Notes: a model not told the origin generated them from the letters alone. A DNA stretch of 48,106 nt from Mycobacterium sp. NS-7484 (GCF_001953975.1 NZ_MBEJ01000119.1:1-48106), one strand, 5' to 3'; counted from the first letter of the stretch, positions 40,407 through 48,106 are shown. Made by a program: numbers and translations.

Positions 40407-41957
40407 TCAGTCCTTGGCCAGGAACTTCTCCAGTTTTTCCACGGCCTGGTCGATGGTGAAGCTGGCCGGCGCGTGCCGCGGCGGGAATTCCTTGAAGGTG
40501 TCGAGGAATTTCGTGGCCATGGCAATCGAATAGAACACAAAGTAGTCGTGCTGCAGGAACCAGTCGTAGTACGTGTTCGAGGTGAGATCGGCGTATTCGA
40601 ACGGGTCGGTGCGCAGATTGAACAGCTTGGGCACTCGAAGATGGGTGAAGGGTTCGGCCCAGATGCGCAGGGTGCCCTGGCAACGTTGTTCGGCGAACAC
40701 GACCTTCCAGTTCTCGAACCGCAGGGCCACCAGGTCGCCGTCGTCGGAGAAATAGAAGAAGCCCCGCCGGGGACTGGTCTCGACCTCACCTGTCAGATAG
40801 GGGAGCAGGTTGAACCCGTCGATGTGCACCTTGTACTCGGTCTGACCGTCGGCACCGGCCTTGTGACCATTCTTGAGTTTCTCTGCGATGTTCGGCTCGC
40901 CCGCCGCGGCCAGCAGCGTCGGCAACCAGTCATGGTGCTGGATGATCTCGTTGGAGATGCTGCCCGCCTTGATCTTTCCGGGCCACCGGATCATCTCGGG
41001 CACCCGGAACGCGCCCTCCCAGTTGGTGTCCTTCTCACTGCGGAACGGGGTGGTGCCGCCGTCCGGCCAGGTGTTGCGGTGCGGCCCGTTGTCGGTGGAG
41101 TAGATGACGATGGTGTCCTCGGCGATACCGAGTTCGTCGAGCACGTCGAGCACGGTGCCGACATTGCGGTCGTGGTCGATCATCGTGTCGTGGTAGGGCG
41201 ACTGCCACAGCCCGGCCTGTCCACGACTTTCCGGCTTGGTGTGGGTGTAGAGGTGCATGTGGGTGAAGTTGCACCACACGAAGAACGGGTTGCCCGCCTC
41301 GTGCTGCCGCTTGATGTAGTCGACGGTGCGGTCGGCGATGTCCTCGTCGATCGTTTCCATCCGCTTCTTGTTCAGCGGACCGGTGTCGGCGATCGTCTGC
41401 TTGCCGATGGGCCCGAATTTCGGGTCGTCGGGCTCCGTCGAGACCTCGGTGGTGGCCTTGCAGTCGAGCACGCCTCGCGGCTTGGCCAGCTGGTGCAGCA
41501 CCGGGAACTGGTCGGCATGCGGGTAGTCGAACTGTTCGGGTTCTTCTTCGGCGTTGAGGTGATACAAGTTGCCGTAGAACTCGTCGAACCCGTGCACGGT
41601 CGGCAGGTATTTGTTCAGATCGCCGAAGTGGTTTTTGCCGAACTGCCCCGTCGCATATCCGAGCGGCTTGAGCAGTTCGGCGATGGTGGGGTCTTCGGCC
41701 GCCCAGCCGATGGGAAAGCCGGGTGCGCCGACTTTACTCATGCCGGTGCGGTAGACGCTTTGTCCGCTGATGAAAGCCGCCCGGCCCGCGGTGCAGCTTT
41801 GCTCGCCGTAGGAGTCGGTGAACCGCATGCCTTCGTTGGCGATACGGTCGATGTTGGGTGTGCGGTAGCCCATCAAGCCGTCGCTGTAGCAGGACAAGTT
41901 GGTGATCCCGATGTCGTCGCCCCAGATGACCAGGATGTTCGGTTTACCGTCAGGCAT
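40407..41957 (-). CDS. Type I (formylglycine-dependent) sulfatase, copy A
   Basis: 516 residues, closely similar to the sulfatase at 38737 along its whole length (identical GKPNILVIWGDDIG and GEQSCTAGRA). The modified cysteine is again C55; GKNHFGDLNKYL, STDNGPHRNTWPDG and FRSEKDTNWEGAFRVPEM are intact. ATG 41957 has GGGAGGAT upstream; the frame is open to 42377 but overlaps the divergent transporter and is not protein-like. Substrate unknown; the paralogue differs most in residues ~150-190 and in the C-terminal third. Confidence 0.92.
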   Translation of the reverse strand: MPDGKPNILVIWGDDIGITNLSCYSDGLMGYRTPNIDRIANEGMRFTDSYGEQSCTAGRAAFISGQSVYRTGMSKVGAPGFPIGWAAEDPTIAELLKPLGYATGQFGKNHFGDLNKYLPTVHGFDEFYGNLYHLNAEEEPEQFDYPHADQFPVLHQLAKPRGVLDCKATTEVSTEPDDPKFGPIGKQTIADTGPLNKKRMETIDEDIADRTVDYIKRQHEAGNPFFVWCNFTHMHLYTHTKPESRGQAGLWQSPYHDTMIDHDRNVGTVLDVLDELGIAEDTIVIYSTDNGPHRNTWPDGGTTPFRSEKDTNWEGAFRVPEMIRWPGKIKAGSISNEIIQHHDWLPTLLAAAGEPNIAEKLKNGHKAGADGQTEYKVHIDGFNLLPYLTGEVETSPRRGFFYFSDDGDLVALRFENWKVVFAEQRCQGTLRIWAEPFTHLRVPKLFNLRTDPFEYADLTSNTYYDWFLQHDYFVFYSIAMATKFLDTFKEFPPRHAPASFTIDQAVEKLEKFLAKD

Positions 41958-42074
41958 GTCATCCTCCCGTGAGCGGAAAATCTTGAGCGCCTTGAACTTT
42001 ATGCGTACTCGGACGCCGTCATCGGAAAACGCCACTCGGGCGCGACGGAAATCGCGTGATGGTATGACCGGAAC

Positions 42075-43148
42075 ATGAGCCAGGCCAGGGGATCGGAAGC
42101 CGTCCGCAGCTTGCATCCGGGGTACTTCGCGCTCGTCATGGGCACCGGCATCGTGTCGATCGCAGCGCAGTATCACCGCACTTACGCACTGTCGGTGGTG
42201 CTGTTGTGGCTGGCGACGATCTCCTACGTGGTGCTGGTGGTGTTGGTGACGGCACGGATCATCGCGTTCCGTCGCGAGTTCGTCGCCGACCTGACCGACC
42301 CGCGGCGCGGTTTCGCGATGTTCACGTTCGTCGCTGCCACGAACGTGCTGGGTACCCGGCTCGCCACCGACGGCCACTACGGCGTGGCGCTGGGGCTGTT
42401 GGCGATCGGCTGGGTGGCCTGGATGGTCCTAGGCTACGTGGTGCCGTGGACAGCGGTGCTGGGCCGCGCCGCGCGGCCGGTCTTGCAGAGCGCCAACGGC
42501 ACCTGGTTCATCTGGGTGGTCGCCAGCCAGTCGGTGGCCGTACTGGCCGCTGCGCTACAGCCCCAGATCGCCCAGGGTCGCAGCGAACTCGCGCTGCTTG
42601 CGGTGTTCTCCTGGTCCGTCGGGATCTTCCTGTACGGAGCCGCCGGCATGTTCGTCGCGCTGCGGATGCTGATGTATCCACTGCGGCCCGACGACCTCAC
42701 CCCGCCCTACTGGGTCGCCATGGGCGCCACGGCGATCACCGTCGTTGCCGGCGCCCGGATCGTGGAAATGGCCGACGCGCCCATGGTCGCCGCCACCCGC
42801 GGGCTCATCGCCGGCACCTCGGTGTTCTTCTGGGCGTTCGGCACCTGGCTGATCCCGCCGCTGATCGCCGCCGGCATCTGGCGCCATCTCGTGCACCGGA
42901 TCCCGCTGCGGTACGACGCGACGATGTGGAGCGTGGTGTTCCCACTCGGCATGTACGGCGTCGGCGGGCACTATCTCGGGCAGGCCGACCAGCTGCCGAT
43001 CGTGGAGAACATCGGCTACGTGGAAGGGTGGGTGGCGCTGGTGGTGTGGGCCGTGACTTTCGTGGCCATGCTGCGCCACCTTTTCCTCACCCTGCTACCT
43101 GGTGTCGCGGACAGATCCGGCGCACTCTTGAAGGTGGAGGGAGATTGA
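42075..43148 (+). CDS. TehA/SLAC1 (tellurite-resistance/dicarboxylate) family transporter
   Basis: 357 residues with ten hydrophobic helices. LHPGYFALVMGTGIVSIAA opens the protein as in TehA/Mae1/SLAC1 relatives, with FTFVAATNVLGTR and GTWFIWVVASQSVAV in mid-sequence. Members carry C4-dicarboxylates, anions or, in fungal Ssu1, sulfite. Substrate cannot be told from sequence. It is divergent from the sulfatases, so an anion exported or imported in sulfur metabolism is one hypothesis. It is followed one base later by the DUF1876 gene. Confidence 0.85.
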   Translation: MSQARGSEAVRSLHPGYFALVMGTGIVSIAAQYHRTYALSVVLLWLATISYVVLVVLVTARIIAFRREFVADLTDPRRGFAMFTFVAATNVLGTRLATDGHYGVALGLLAIGWVAWMVLGYVVPWTAVLGRAARPVLQSANGTWFIWVVASQSVAVLAAALQPQIAQGRSELALLAVFSWSVGIFLYGAAGMFVALRMLMYPLRPDDLTPPYWVAMGATAITVVAGARIVEMADAPMVAATRGLIAGTSVFFWAFGTWLIPPLIAAGIWRHLVHRIPLRYDATMWSVVFPLGMYGVGGHYLGQADQLPIVENIGYVEGWVALVVWAVTFVAMLRHLFLTLLPGVADRSGALLKVEGD

Positions 43149-43149
43149 G

Positions 43150-43425
43150 ATGTACGACAAGGATCTGACCAACAAATGGCTCATCGAGATCGAGTTCTCC
43201 GAGGACGAGATCCACACCCACGCATCGGCTCGGGCGCAGTTGCGCGACGACACGATGTCGGCCACCGGCGATGCCTACCGCAACCCGAAAGACGCGGGCG
43301 CGCCCATGATCGGCGAGGAGATCGCGGCGGCCCGCGCGCTCATCTCCTTGGGAAGCGACTTACTGCATGCCGCGTCGGCGCGCATCGAACAGTCCACGCA
43401 CCATCCGGTGCACCTGTACCGCTGA
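43150..43425 (+). CDS. DUF1876 protein, Rv1738-like
   Basis: 91 residues. WLIEIEFSEDEIHTHASARAQLRDDTM, YRNPKDAGAPMIGEEIAAARAL and EQSTHHPVHLYR align with Rv1738, a DosR-regulon protein with a fold like ribosome hibernation factors. It starts one base after the transporter stop, with ribosome site GGAGGGAGAT, so the pair is an operon. I see no DosR box upstream, which is unexpected for this family. Possible role in translation shutdown. Confidence 0.82.
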   Translation: MYDKDLTNKWLIEIEFSEDEIHTHASARAQLRDDTMSATGDAYRNPKDAGAPMIGEEIAAARALISLGSDLLHAASARIEQSTHHPVHLYR

Positions 43426-44511
43426 TCAGGCGGTGACCGGCTGCTTGGTTGCGGACTCCATCTGGTGGAACAGGTCGGTGTAGTACGGCAGGCATTCGGC
43501 CATGGCCTGCTCGGTGGTGAACAACGGCTCGTACCCGAGGTCGCGGCGGGCCTTGGCGATCGAGAAGTAGTTGTTGAGGTACAGCCGTTCCACCGCAAGG
43601 GGTTCGATCAGCGGCTCGGGGATGCCGAACTTGAAGTGCAGCCACTGCCACACCATCATCGCCTTGTGCACCAGGCGTCCTGACACCCGGAACGTGGGCA
43701 GTGGCCGGCCGCAGGCGGCGAGGACGGGGCGGGCGAACTCGAACATGTTGATCGGTTCGCCGTCGTTGATGAAGTAGGCCTGACCGGGTGCGGTGCCGCC
43801 GGGCACCAGGTGCTGGGCGGCCAGGATGAATCCGTGGATCAGGTTGTGCACGTAGGAGTTGTCCAGCTTGATGTTCTTGTTGCCGACCAGCACCTTGACG
43901 TGTCCGGCGAGCACGTTCTCGAACACCTTGCGGAACATGGTCTGATCGCCACGGCCCCAGATGCCGCTGGGCCGGATCGCGCAGGTGAGCATGCCGTGCT
44001 CACCGTTGGCGGCGAGCACGAACTTCTCGGCGACCACCTTGGTCTCGGTGTAGAGGTCGTTGAACCGGTCGGTGTAGGGCATGGTCTCGTCACCGTTGAC
44101 GATGTCCTGACCGCCCATCACCACACTGTTGGACGCGGTGTAGACGAAGCGTTTGACCCCCGCCTCCTGTGCGGCGTGCACCAGGTTCTTGGTGCCCTCC
44201 ACGTTCACGGCGAAGCTGCGCTGCCGGTACTCCTCGGTGACCGACGCGCCGCCCATCAGGTCGATGATGGCCGCGGTGTGGATGATCGTGTCGACGTCCT
44301 TGACGGCGGCGGCCACCGTTTGTTTGTCGCAGATGTCTCCCTCGACGACCTCGAGGCCGGCGTGTTCGCCCAGCGGGGACGGCGCGCGGTCGAAGGACCG
44401 CACCGCGTATCCGCGATCGAGCAGTTCGGTCACCAGGTTCGCGCCGACGAAGCCGGAGCCGCCGGTGACGAGGACACGGCCGAGTTCGGTGGTCAGTTTC
44501 GGATCACCCAT
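43426..44511 (-). CDS. 3beta-hydroxysteroid (cholesterol) dehydrogenase
   Basis: 361 residues, extended SDR; orthologue of Rv1106c. It oxidises cholesterol to cholest-4-en-3-one with NAD+, the entry step of cholesterol catabolism. Hallmarks: VLVTGGSGFVGANLV, D in RSFDRAPS, YTASNSVVMGG and catalytic YTETKVVAEKF, plus FARPVLAACGRPLPTFRVSG. A perfect KstR site lies 15 nt upstream, and minus-strand TACCCT (44524 to 44519) predicts a leaderless transcript beginning at 44512. Confidence 0.93.
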   Translation of the reverse strand: MGDPKLTTELGRVLVTGGSGFVGANLVTELLDRGYAVRSFDRAPSPLGEHAGLEVVEGDICDKQTVAAAVKDVDTIIHTAAIIDLMGGASVTEEYRQRSFAVNVEGTKNLVHAAQEAGVKRFVYTASNSVVMGGQDIVNGDETMPYTDRFNDLYTETKVVAEKFVLAANGEHGMLTCAIRPSGIWGRGDQTMFRKVFENVLAGHVKVLVGNKNIKLDNSYVHNLIHGFILAAQHLVPGGTAPGQAYFINDGEPINMFEFARPVLAACGRPLPTFRVSGRLVHKAMMVWQWLHFKFGIPEPLIEPLAVERLYLNNYFSIAKARRDLGYEPLFTTEQAMAECLPYYTDLFHQMESATKQPVTA

Positions 44512-44526
44512 GCCGCACAGGGTAAC

Positions 44527-44540
44527 TGAAACATGTTCCA
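44527..44540 (-). promoter_or_regulatory. KstR operator, 3beta-HSD gene
   Basis: TGAAACATGTTCCA fits TnnAACnnGTTnnA at all fixed positions and is part of a longer imperfect palindrome. It sits between the predicted -10 and -35 of the 3beta-HSD promoter. Confidence 0.85.
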
Positions 44541-44574
44541 GTTTCGAGCGGAAATATCGGATCTGATTGCTGGA

Positions 44575-44787
44575 TCAATCTTCTCCGGACTCGCGCTCGG
44601 CCAGCGCCTGCTCCACCCGCTGACGCGCCCCAGCTAAGTGTTCCTCGCAGCGTTTCGCCAGCTTTTCGCCTCGCTCCCACAGATTGAGCGAAGCATCAAG
44701 ATCGAGACCGCCCTGTTCGAGTTGCTGAACGACGGCGATCAACTCGTCGCGGGCTTCTTCGTAGCCCAGTTCACTAATAGGCTTCAT
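44575..44787 (-). CDS. xseB: Exodeoxyribonuclease VII small subunit
   Basis: 70 residues, right size for XseB. LGYEEARDELIAVVQQLEQGGLDLDASLNLWERGEKLAKRCEEHL is the conserved helical hairpin. It partners XseA in the ExoVII nuclease that degrades single-stranded DNA to acid-soluble oligonucleotides. It is 11 nt downstream of xseA on the same strand. Orthologue Rv1107c. Confidence 0.93.
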   Translation of the reverse strand: MKPISELGYEEARDELIAVVQQLEQGGLDLDASLNLWERGEKLAKRCEEHLAGARQRVEQALAERESGED

Positions 44788-44798
44788 GCTCGTACCTT

Positions 44799-46028
44799 CT
44801 ACTCGCTACCGTCGCTCACCGCGGTGACCACCCCGTCGGACACGCGCACCCGCAGCCGCGTCCCCTCTGGTGCCTCGTCCACCGAACGCAGGACCACCGG
44901 CTCACCGTCCGTCGGGACCGTCTGCACCACCGCGTAACCGCGGGCCAGCGTCGCGGCCGGGCCGAGCGCGGTCAGGCGCGCCGACAGATGTCCGATCGTG
45001 TCCGCCTGAGCATCGATCAACCGGGTGATGTCGCGCTCGGCGGTGGCGCGGCACCGGTGGACCTCCTCGGCCCGCGCGGTGAGCGCGGCCAGCGGCTGAG
45101 CCAGCACCGGCCGGCTGCGCAGCTGATCCAGGTGATGCTGTTCGCGGTGTACCCAGTTGCGCAGCGCGCGGGCGCTGCGCCGGTGCAGATCGGTGATCAG
45201 CGCCTGTTCGGCGGCCGCGTCGGGCACGATCCGTTTGGCCGCGTCGGTCGGGGTGGCCGCGCGCACGTCGGCGACCAGGTCGGACAGGGGAGTGTCGGGT
45301 TCGTGGCCGATCGCGCTGACCACCGGGGTGCGGCAGGCCACGATGGCCCGGCACAGGGTCTCGTCGGAGAACGGCAACAGATCCTCGACGCTGCCGCCGC
45401 CGCGGGCCAGCACGATGACGTCGACGAGCGGGTCGGCGTCCAGTGCCGCCAGGGCCTCGACGATCTGCGGGACGGCGTTGGGGCCCTGCACGATGGTGTT
45501 GCGGATCGCGAAACGTACTGCCGGCCAACGGGTGGTGGCCACGGTGGTCACGTCGCGCTCGGCCGCCGACGCCCGACCGGTGATCAGACCAATGGTGCTG
45601 GGCAAGAACGGAATCGGCCGTTTGAGCCGAGGGTCGAACAGCCCTTCGGCTTCCAGTAGCCGACGCAGCCGCTCGATGCGGGCCAGCAGCTCACCGATAC
45701 CGACAGCGCGAATCTCGTTGACCCGCAACGAGAACGTGCCGCGGCCGGTGTAGAAGTTGGGCTTGCCGCAGATGACCACCTGCGTGCCCTCGGACAACTT
45801 CACCGGGGCGTTGCGCACCAGATCGCGCGGGCACGTCAGGGTCAGCGACATGTCGGCCGCCGGGTCGCGCAGCACCATGAACACGGTCTTGGAGTCTGGG
45901 CGGACCTTCAGTTCGGTCAACTGCCCCTCGACCCAGACGGTGCCCAGGCGGTCGATCCATTTGGCGACCCGGGTCGCCACGGCGCGAACCGGCCAGGGGT
46001 TTTCCGGTGACTGACCCGGTTCGGTCAC
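44799..46028 (-). CDS. xseA: Exodeoxyribonuclease VII large subunit
   Basis: 409 residues. The N-terminal OB-fold region VWVEGQLTELKVRPDSKTVFMVLRD is followed by the catalytic core (IGLITGRASAAERDVTTV, VIVLARGGGSVEDLLPFSDETLCRAI, VSAIGHEPDTPLSDLVADVRAATPTDAA). The GTG start at 46028 overlaps the stop of the upstream gene as GTGA, so they are coupled. Orthologue Rv1108c. Confidence 0.94.
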   Translation of the reverse strand: MTEPGQSPENPWPVRAVATRVAKWIDRLGTVWVEGQLTELKVRPDSKTVFMVLRDPAADMSLTLTCPRDLVRNAPVKLSEGTQVVICGKPNFYTGRGTFSLRVNEIRAVGIGELLARIERLRRLLEAEGLFDPRLKRPIPFLPSTIGLITGRASAAERDVTTVATTRWPAVRFAIRNTIVQGPNAVPQIVEALAALDADPLVDVIVLARGGGSVEDLLPFSDETLCRAIVACRTPVVSAIGHEPDTPLSDLVADVRAATPTDAAKRIVPDAAAEQALITDLHRRSARALRNWVHREQHHLDQLRSRPVLAQPLAALTARAEEVHRCRATAERDITRLIDAQADTIGHLSARLTALGPAATLARGYAVVQTVPTDGEPVVLRSVDEAPEGTRLRVRVSDGVVTAVSDGSE

Positions 46029-46609
46029 TTCGCGGTCGCGCGGGTGATCCTGTTGGCGAGCAGGGTGACGAACGGTGCGCGGGCCCGGCCGGCCTCTTCG
46101 TAGGCCAGCAGCGCTTCGAGGTCGGCCACCCGCAGCGACGCCAGCCTGGCGCGCAGCTGCGCCAGCGTCAGCGCGTCATAGCCGAGTTCCTCGGCGATGC
46201 CCGGTGCCCCGGCCGCGGAACCGGCGTTGGTGGCCGTGGCTTTGCCGTTCGTCGCCGCCGTCTCCGGTTCGCCGGTGCTGTACAGCGCGAACCGGCCCTC
46301 GGTGCGTCGCTCTCCGTCGGTGTCGGGCGCATCGTCTGCCGCGTCAGTGTCGGAAGCGGGCTCGAGATCTTCGTCGAAGGTGGCCCACTCGGGCTGTTCG
46401 TCCTTGGGCGGAAAAAGCTGCTCGAGTGTTTCGTCGCCCTTGATCACCAGTTCGGCCAGGTTCTGCTGGACGTGCATGACGATGTTGGCGGCCTGGCTGG
46501 CCACGGTCATGGGGTAGGTCAGGATGGTGTGGGGTAACTTGCGAGCTTCTTCCAAGGTGGTGACCGCCGCCCCCACCAGCAGCCGGACCCCATACGGTGC
46601 AGTTCCCAT
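46025..46609 (-). CDS. Lipid-droplet-associated protein family (Rv1109c-like)
   Basis: 194 residues. The N-terminus MGTAPYGVRLLVGAAVTTLEEARKLPHTILTYPMTVASQAANIVMHVQQN is amphipathic and conserved; the middle is an acidic Asp/Ala/Thr-rich linker; the C-terminus (ELGYDALTLAQLRARLASLRVADLEALLAYEE) is a three-helix rRNA-processing-protein-like module. I chose ATG 46609; earlier starts lie over the divergent ispH. Function unclear; coupling to xseA is conserved in mycobacteria. Confidence 0.8.
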   Translation of the reverse strand: MGTAPYGVRLLVGAAVTTLEEARKLPHTILTYPMTVASQAANIVMHVQQNLAELVIKGDETLEQLFPPKDEQPEWATFDEDLEPASDTDAADDAPDTDGERRTEGRFALYSTGEPETAATNGKATATNAGSAAGAPGIAEELGYDALTLAQLRARLASLRVADLEALLAYEEAGRARAPFVTLLANRITRATAK

Positions 46610-46650
46610 AGTCGATAGCCTACGGCTGGCTCGGCGTGGCGGTGTCCCCG

Positions 46651-46663
46651 TACCCTGGTGACA
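46651..46663 (+). promoter_or_regulatory. Leaderless promoter of ispH
   Basis: TACCCT (46651-46656) fits the -10 TANNNT and predicts the start exactly on the A of ATG 46663. No ribosome site is present. Confidence 0.55.
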
Positions 46664-47676
46664 TGCCGTCGACAATCAACATGGGTATCCCTGGTGCCAC
46701 CAGCTCGGTGCGATCAGGCGGCAGTTCGCAAGCCCTGGGCAAACGAGTTCTGCTGGCCGAGCCGCGCGGATACTGCGCCGGCGTCGACCGAGCGGTGGAG
46801 ACCGTGGAGCGCGCGCTGGAGAAGCACGGTGCCCCGGTCTACGTGCGGCACGAGATCGTCCACAACCGGCACGTCGTGGAGACGCTGGCCAAGGCCGGCG
46901 CCGTCTTCGTCGACGAAACAGACGAAGTGCCCGAGGGGGCCATCGTGGTGTTCTCGGCGCACGGCGTCGCACCGACCGTGCACGAGACGGCCGCTGCCCG
47001 CGACCTCCAGGTCATCGACGCCACCTGCCCGCTGGTCACCAAGGTGCACAACGAGGCCAAGCGATTCGCCCGTGACGACTACGACATCCTGCTCATCGGT
47101 CACGAAGGCCATGAGGAGGTGATCGGCACCGCCGGTGAGGCCCCCGATCACGTGCAGGTGGTCGACAATCCGGACGCGGTGGACAAGGTCACGGTGCGCG
47201 ACCCGAACAAGGTGATCTGGCTGTCGCAGACCACGCTGAGTGTCGACGAGACCATGGAGACGGTGCGTCGGCTGCGCGAGAAGTTCCCGACGCTGCAGGA
47301 TCCGCCGAGCGACGACATCTGCTACGCCACGCAGAACCGTCAGGTTGCGGTGAAGGCCATGGCGCCGGAGTGTGAGCTCGTGATCGTGGTCGGTTCGCGT
47401 AACTCGTCCAACTCGGTCCGGCTGGTCGAGGTGGCTCTCGGTGCCGGATCGCGCGATGCGCACCTGGTCGACTACGCCGAGGACATCGACCCGGCCTGGC
47501 TGGAAGGCGTCACCACCGTGGGCGTCACCTCAGGGGCCTCGGTGCCCGAGGTGTTGGTGCGCGGTGTGCTGGAGCGGCTCGCCGACTACGGCTACGGAAC
47601 CGTGCAGCCGGTGACCACCGCCAACGAGACCCTGGTGTTCGCCCTGCCGCGGGAGATCCGCCCGCCGCGGGCCTGA
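46663..47676 (+). CDS. ispH: 4-hydroxy-3-methylbut-2-enyl diphosphate reductase (IspH/LytB)
   Basis: 337 residues. IspH is the last enzyme of the MEP pathway and yields IPP and DMAPP, the substrates of the Z-FPP synthase at 9227. Cysteines C38 (EPRGYCAGVDRA), C122 (DATCPLVTKVH) and C220 (DDICYATQNRQ) bind the 4Fe-4S cluster. HEIVHNRHVV, GHEGHEEVIGT and VVGSRNSSNSVRLVE are diagnostic. The start MPSTINMGIPGA matches Rv1110. Confidence 0.95.
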   Translation: MPSTINMGIPGATSSVRSGGSSQALGKRVLLAEPRGYCAGVDRAVETVERALEKHGAPVYVRHEIVHNRHVVETLAKAGAVFVDETDEVPEGAIVVFSAHGVAPTVHETAAARDLQVIDATCPLVTKVHNEAKRFARDDYDILLIGHEGHEEVIGTAGEAPDHVQVVDNPDAVDKVTVRDPNKVIWLSQTTLSVDETMETVRRLREKFPTLQDPPSDDICYATQNRQVAVKAMAPECELVIVVGSRNSSNSVRLVEVALGAGSRDAHLVDYAEDIDPAWLEGVTTVGVTSGASVPEVLVRGVLERLADYGYGTVQPVTTANETLVFALPREIRPPRA

Positions 47677-47683
47677 GGGCCGT

Positions 47684-48106
47684 TCAGTCGTCGTACTCCC
47701 AGGAGTGACGTCCCCTGGGCGCCTGGCGCCGGGTGGCTGAACGAGGCCGCGTGCGATGTTCCACCCGATGATCTTCGTCATCGGTGCCGCGGTAGCGCAC
47801 CCGTGACACCGGGTGGTGTGTCGAGCGGCCAGAGCGGGTCGGCGGGTCGAAAGAATCCTCGAACGGTTGGTAGTCGTCGAATCGGCGGCGACGCCGCTGT
47901 GGCCGTTCATGTGCCTCGAACGTGCCCGCTTCACGACGCTCGGGTGGCGGTTGCCTGCGTGGTTCCCGCGGCTCGGTCCGTGCCCGCCGGCGCGGCTCGC
48001 CGACCCCGGGCTCGGCCGGACGCGGAGGCCTGGGGCGTCGCGGGCGCTCGGGGATCGCCCCGTCGAACTCGCTGCCGGGGTCGGTGTCACCGGCGCGGCT
48101 GGGGCG
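47684..48106 (-). CDS. Arg/Pro-rich C-terminal tail of DUF6542-type protein (partial)
   Basis: The minus-strand frame is open from the right edge to TGA at 47684-47686, about 140 residues. It contains blocks such as ERPRRPRPPRPAEPG, RRFDDYQPFEDSFDPP and VSRVRYRGTDDEDHR, ending RGRHSWEYDD. This is the disordered Arg/Pro-rich tail I expect of the Rv1111c position next to ispH; the membrane domain would lie beyond the window. It is convergent with ispH, 7 nt apart. Confidence 0.7.
   Translation of the reverse strand, partial: RPSRAGDTDPGSEFDGAIPERPRRPRPPRPAEPGVGEPRRRARTEPREPRRQPPPERREAGTFEAHERPQRRRRRFDDYQPFEDSFDPPTRSGRSTHHPVSRVRYRGTDDEDHRVEHRTRPRSATRRQAPRGRHSWEYDD

Noticed and set aside
41992..42011. 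Possible DosR box upstream of the TehA-like/Rv1738-like operon
   Set aside because: Only about 8 of 20 consensus positions match, with the second half-site missing.
41958..42377. N-terminal extension of sulfatase copy A
   Set aside because: It overlaps the divergent transporter gene; ATG 41957 has GGGAGGAT and aligns with the paralogue.
1..48106. Mobile elements, CRISPR arrays, tRNA or rRNA genes
   Set aside because: No transposase, integrase, spaced identical repeats, or cloverleaf/rRNA sequence was recognised anywhere in the window.

Overview
The window reads as a chromosomal segment of a mycobacterium, most likely a fast-growing Mycolicibacterium-type species. Evidence: GC-rich codon use throughout; mycothiol S-conjugate amidase (mca); the acyl-ACP desaturase desA2; a DevR/DevS (DosR/DosS) pair; operators matching the mycobacterial KstR and DosR consensus motifs; and a gene order that, as I recall it, follows M. 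tuberculosis Rv1078 to Rv1111c (pra, metB, greA, mca, Z-FPP synthase, coaA, glyA, desA2, phoH2, deacetylase, fum, glpX, AI-2E permease, 3beta-HSD, xseB/xseA, ispH). I see no rRNA, tRNA, CRISPR array, insertion sequence or phage gene.

Layout. 1-11.4 kb is backbone: two proline-rich membrane proteins, metB, a GOLPH3-like protein, greA, a DUF4307 protein, mca with two coupled downstream genes, a ketosteroid-isomerase-like gene, a hemolysin III homologue and Z-FPP synthase. 11.5-16.4 kb is mixed: small membrane and secreted proteins, a flavoprotein, coaA and a DUF885-type metalloprotein. 16.4-21.3 kb is backbone again: a long-form glyA, desA2 behind a compact operator/promoter, a 44-codon gene coupled to phoH2 (candidate phoAT antitoxin), and a polysaccharide deacetylase. 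21.3-26.2 kb is a hypoxia/NO signalling island: acg-like nitroreductase, Usp-like protein, devR, devS and a convergent second acg-like gene. DosR-type boxes lie the same 32 nt upstream of both acg starts.

26.3-31.5 kb carries fum and glpX, a DUF4245 protein, a dienelactone-hydrolase-like protein and an AI-2E-type permease. 31.5-34.3 kb is a translationally coupled trio of Rossmann dehydrogenases behind a perfect KstR consensus site. 34.6-36.9 kb holds a small acidic protein and a cytochrome P450 divergent from a TetR regulator, with palindromic operators between them. 36.9-43.4 kb holds a formylglycine-generating enzyme, a HAD hydrolase, two tandem sulfatases with the CTAGR modification motif, a TehA/SLAC1 transporter and an Rv1738-like (DUF1876) protein. 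43.4-48.1 kb returns to backbone: 3beta-hydroxysteroid dehydrogenase behind a second perfect KstR site, xseB/xseA, an Rv1109c-like protein, ispH and the tail of an Arg/Pro-rich DUF6542-type protein.

Three themes tie accessory genes together: sterol metabolism (KstR sites, SDR trio, 3beta-HSD, possibly the ketosteroid isomerase and P450), hypoxic dormancy (devRS, acg pair, Usp, Rv1738-like) and sulfate-ester hydrolysis (FGE plus sulfatases). A 58-nt palindrome occurs twice, with compensatory base changes between copies, and several genes appear to have leaderless promoters. All functional names come from motif recognition by eye; no database search was run.
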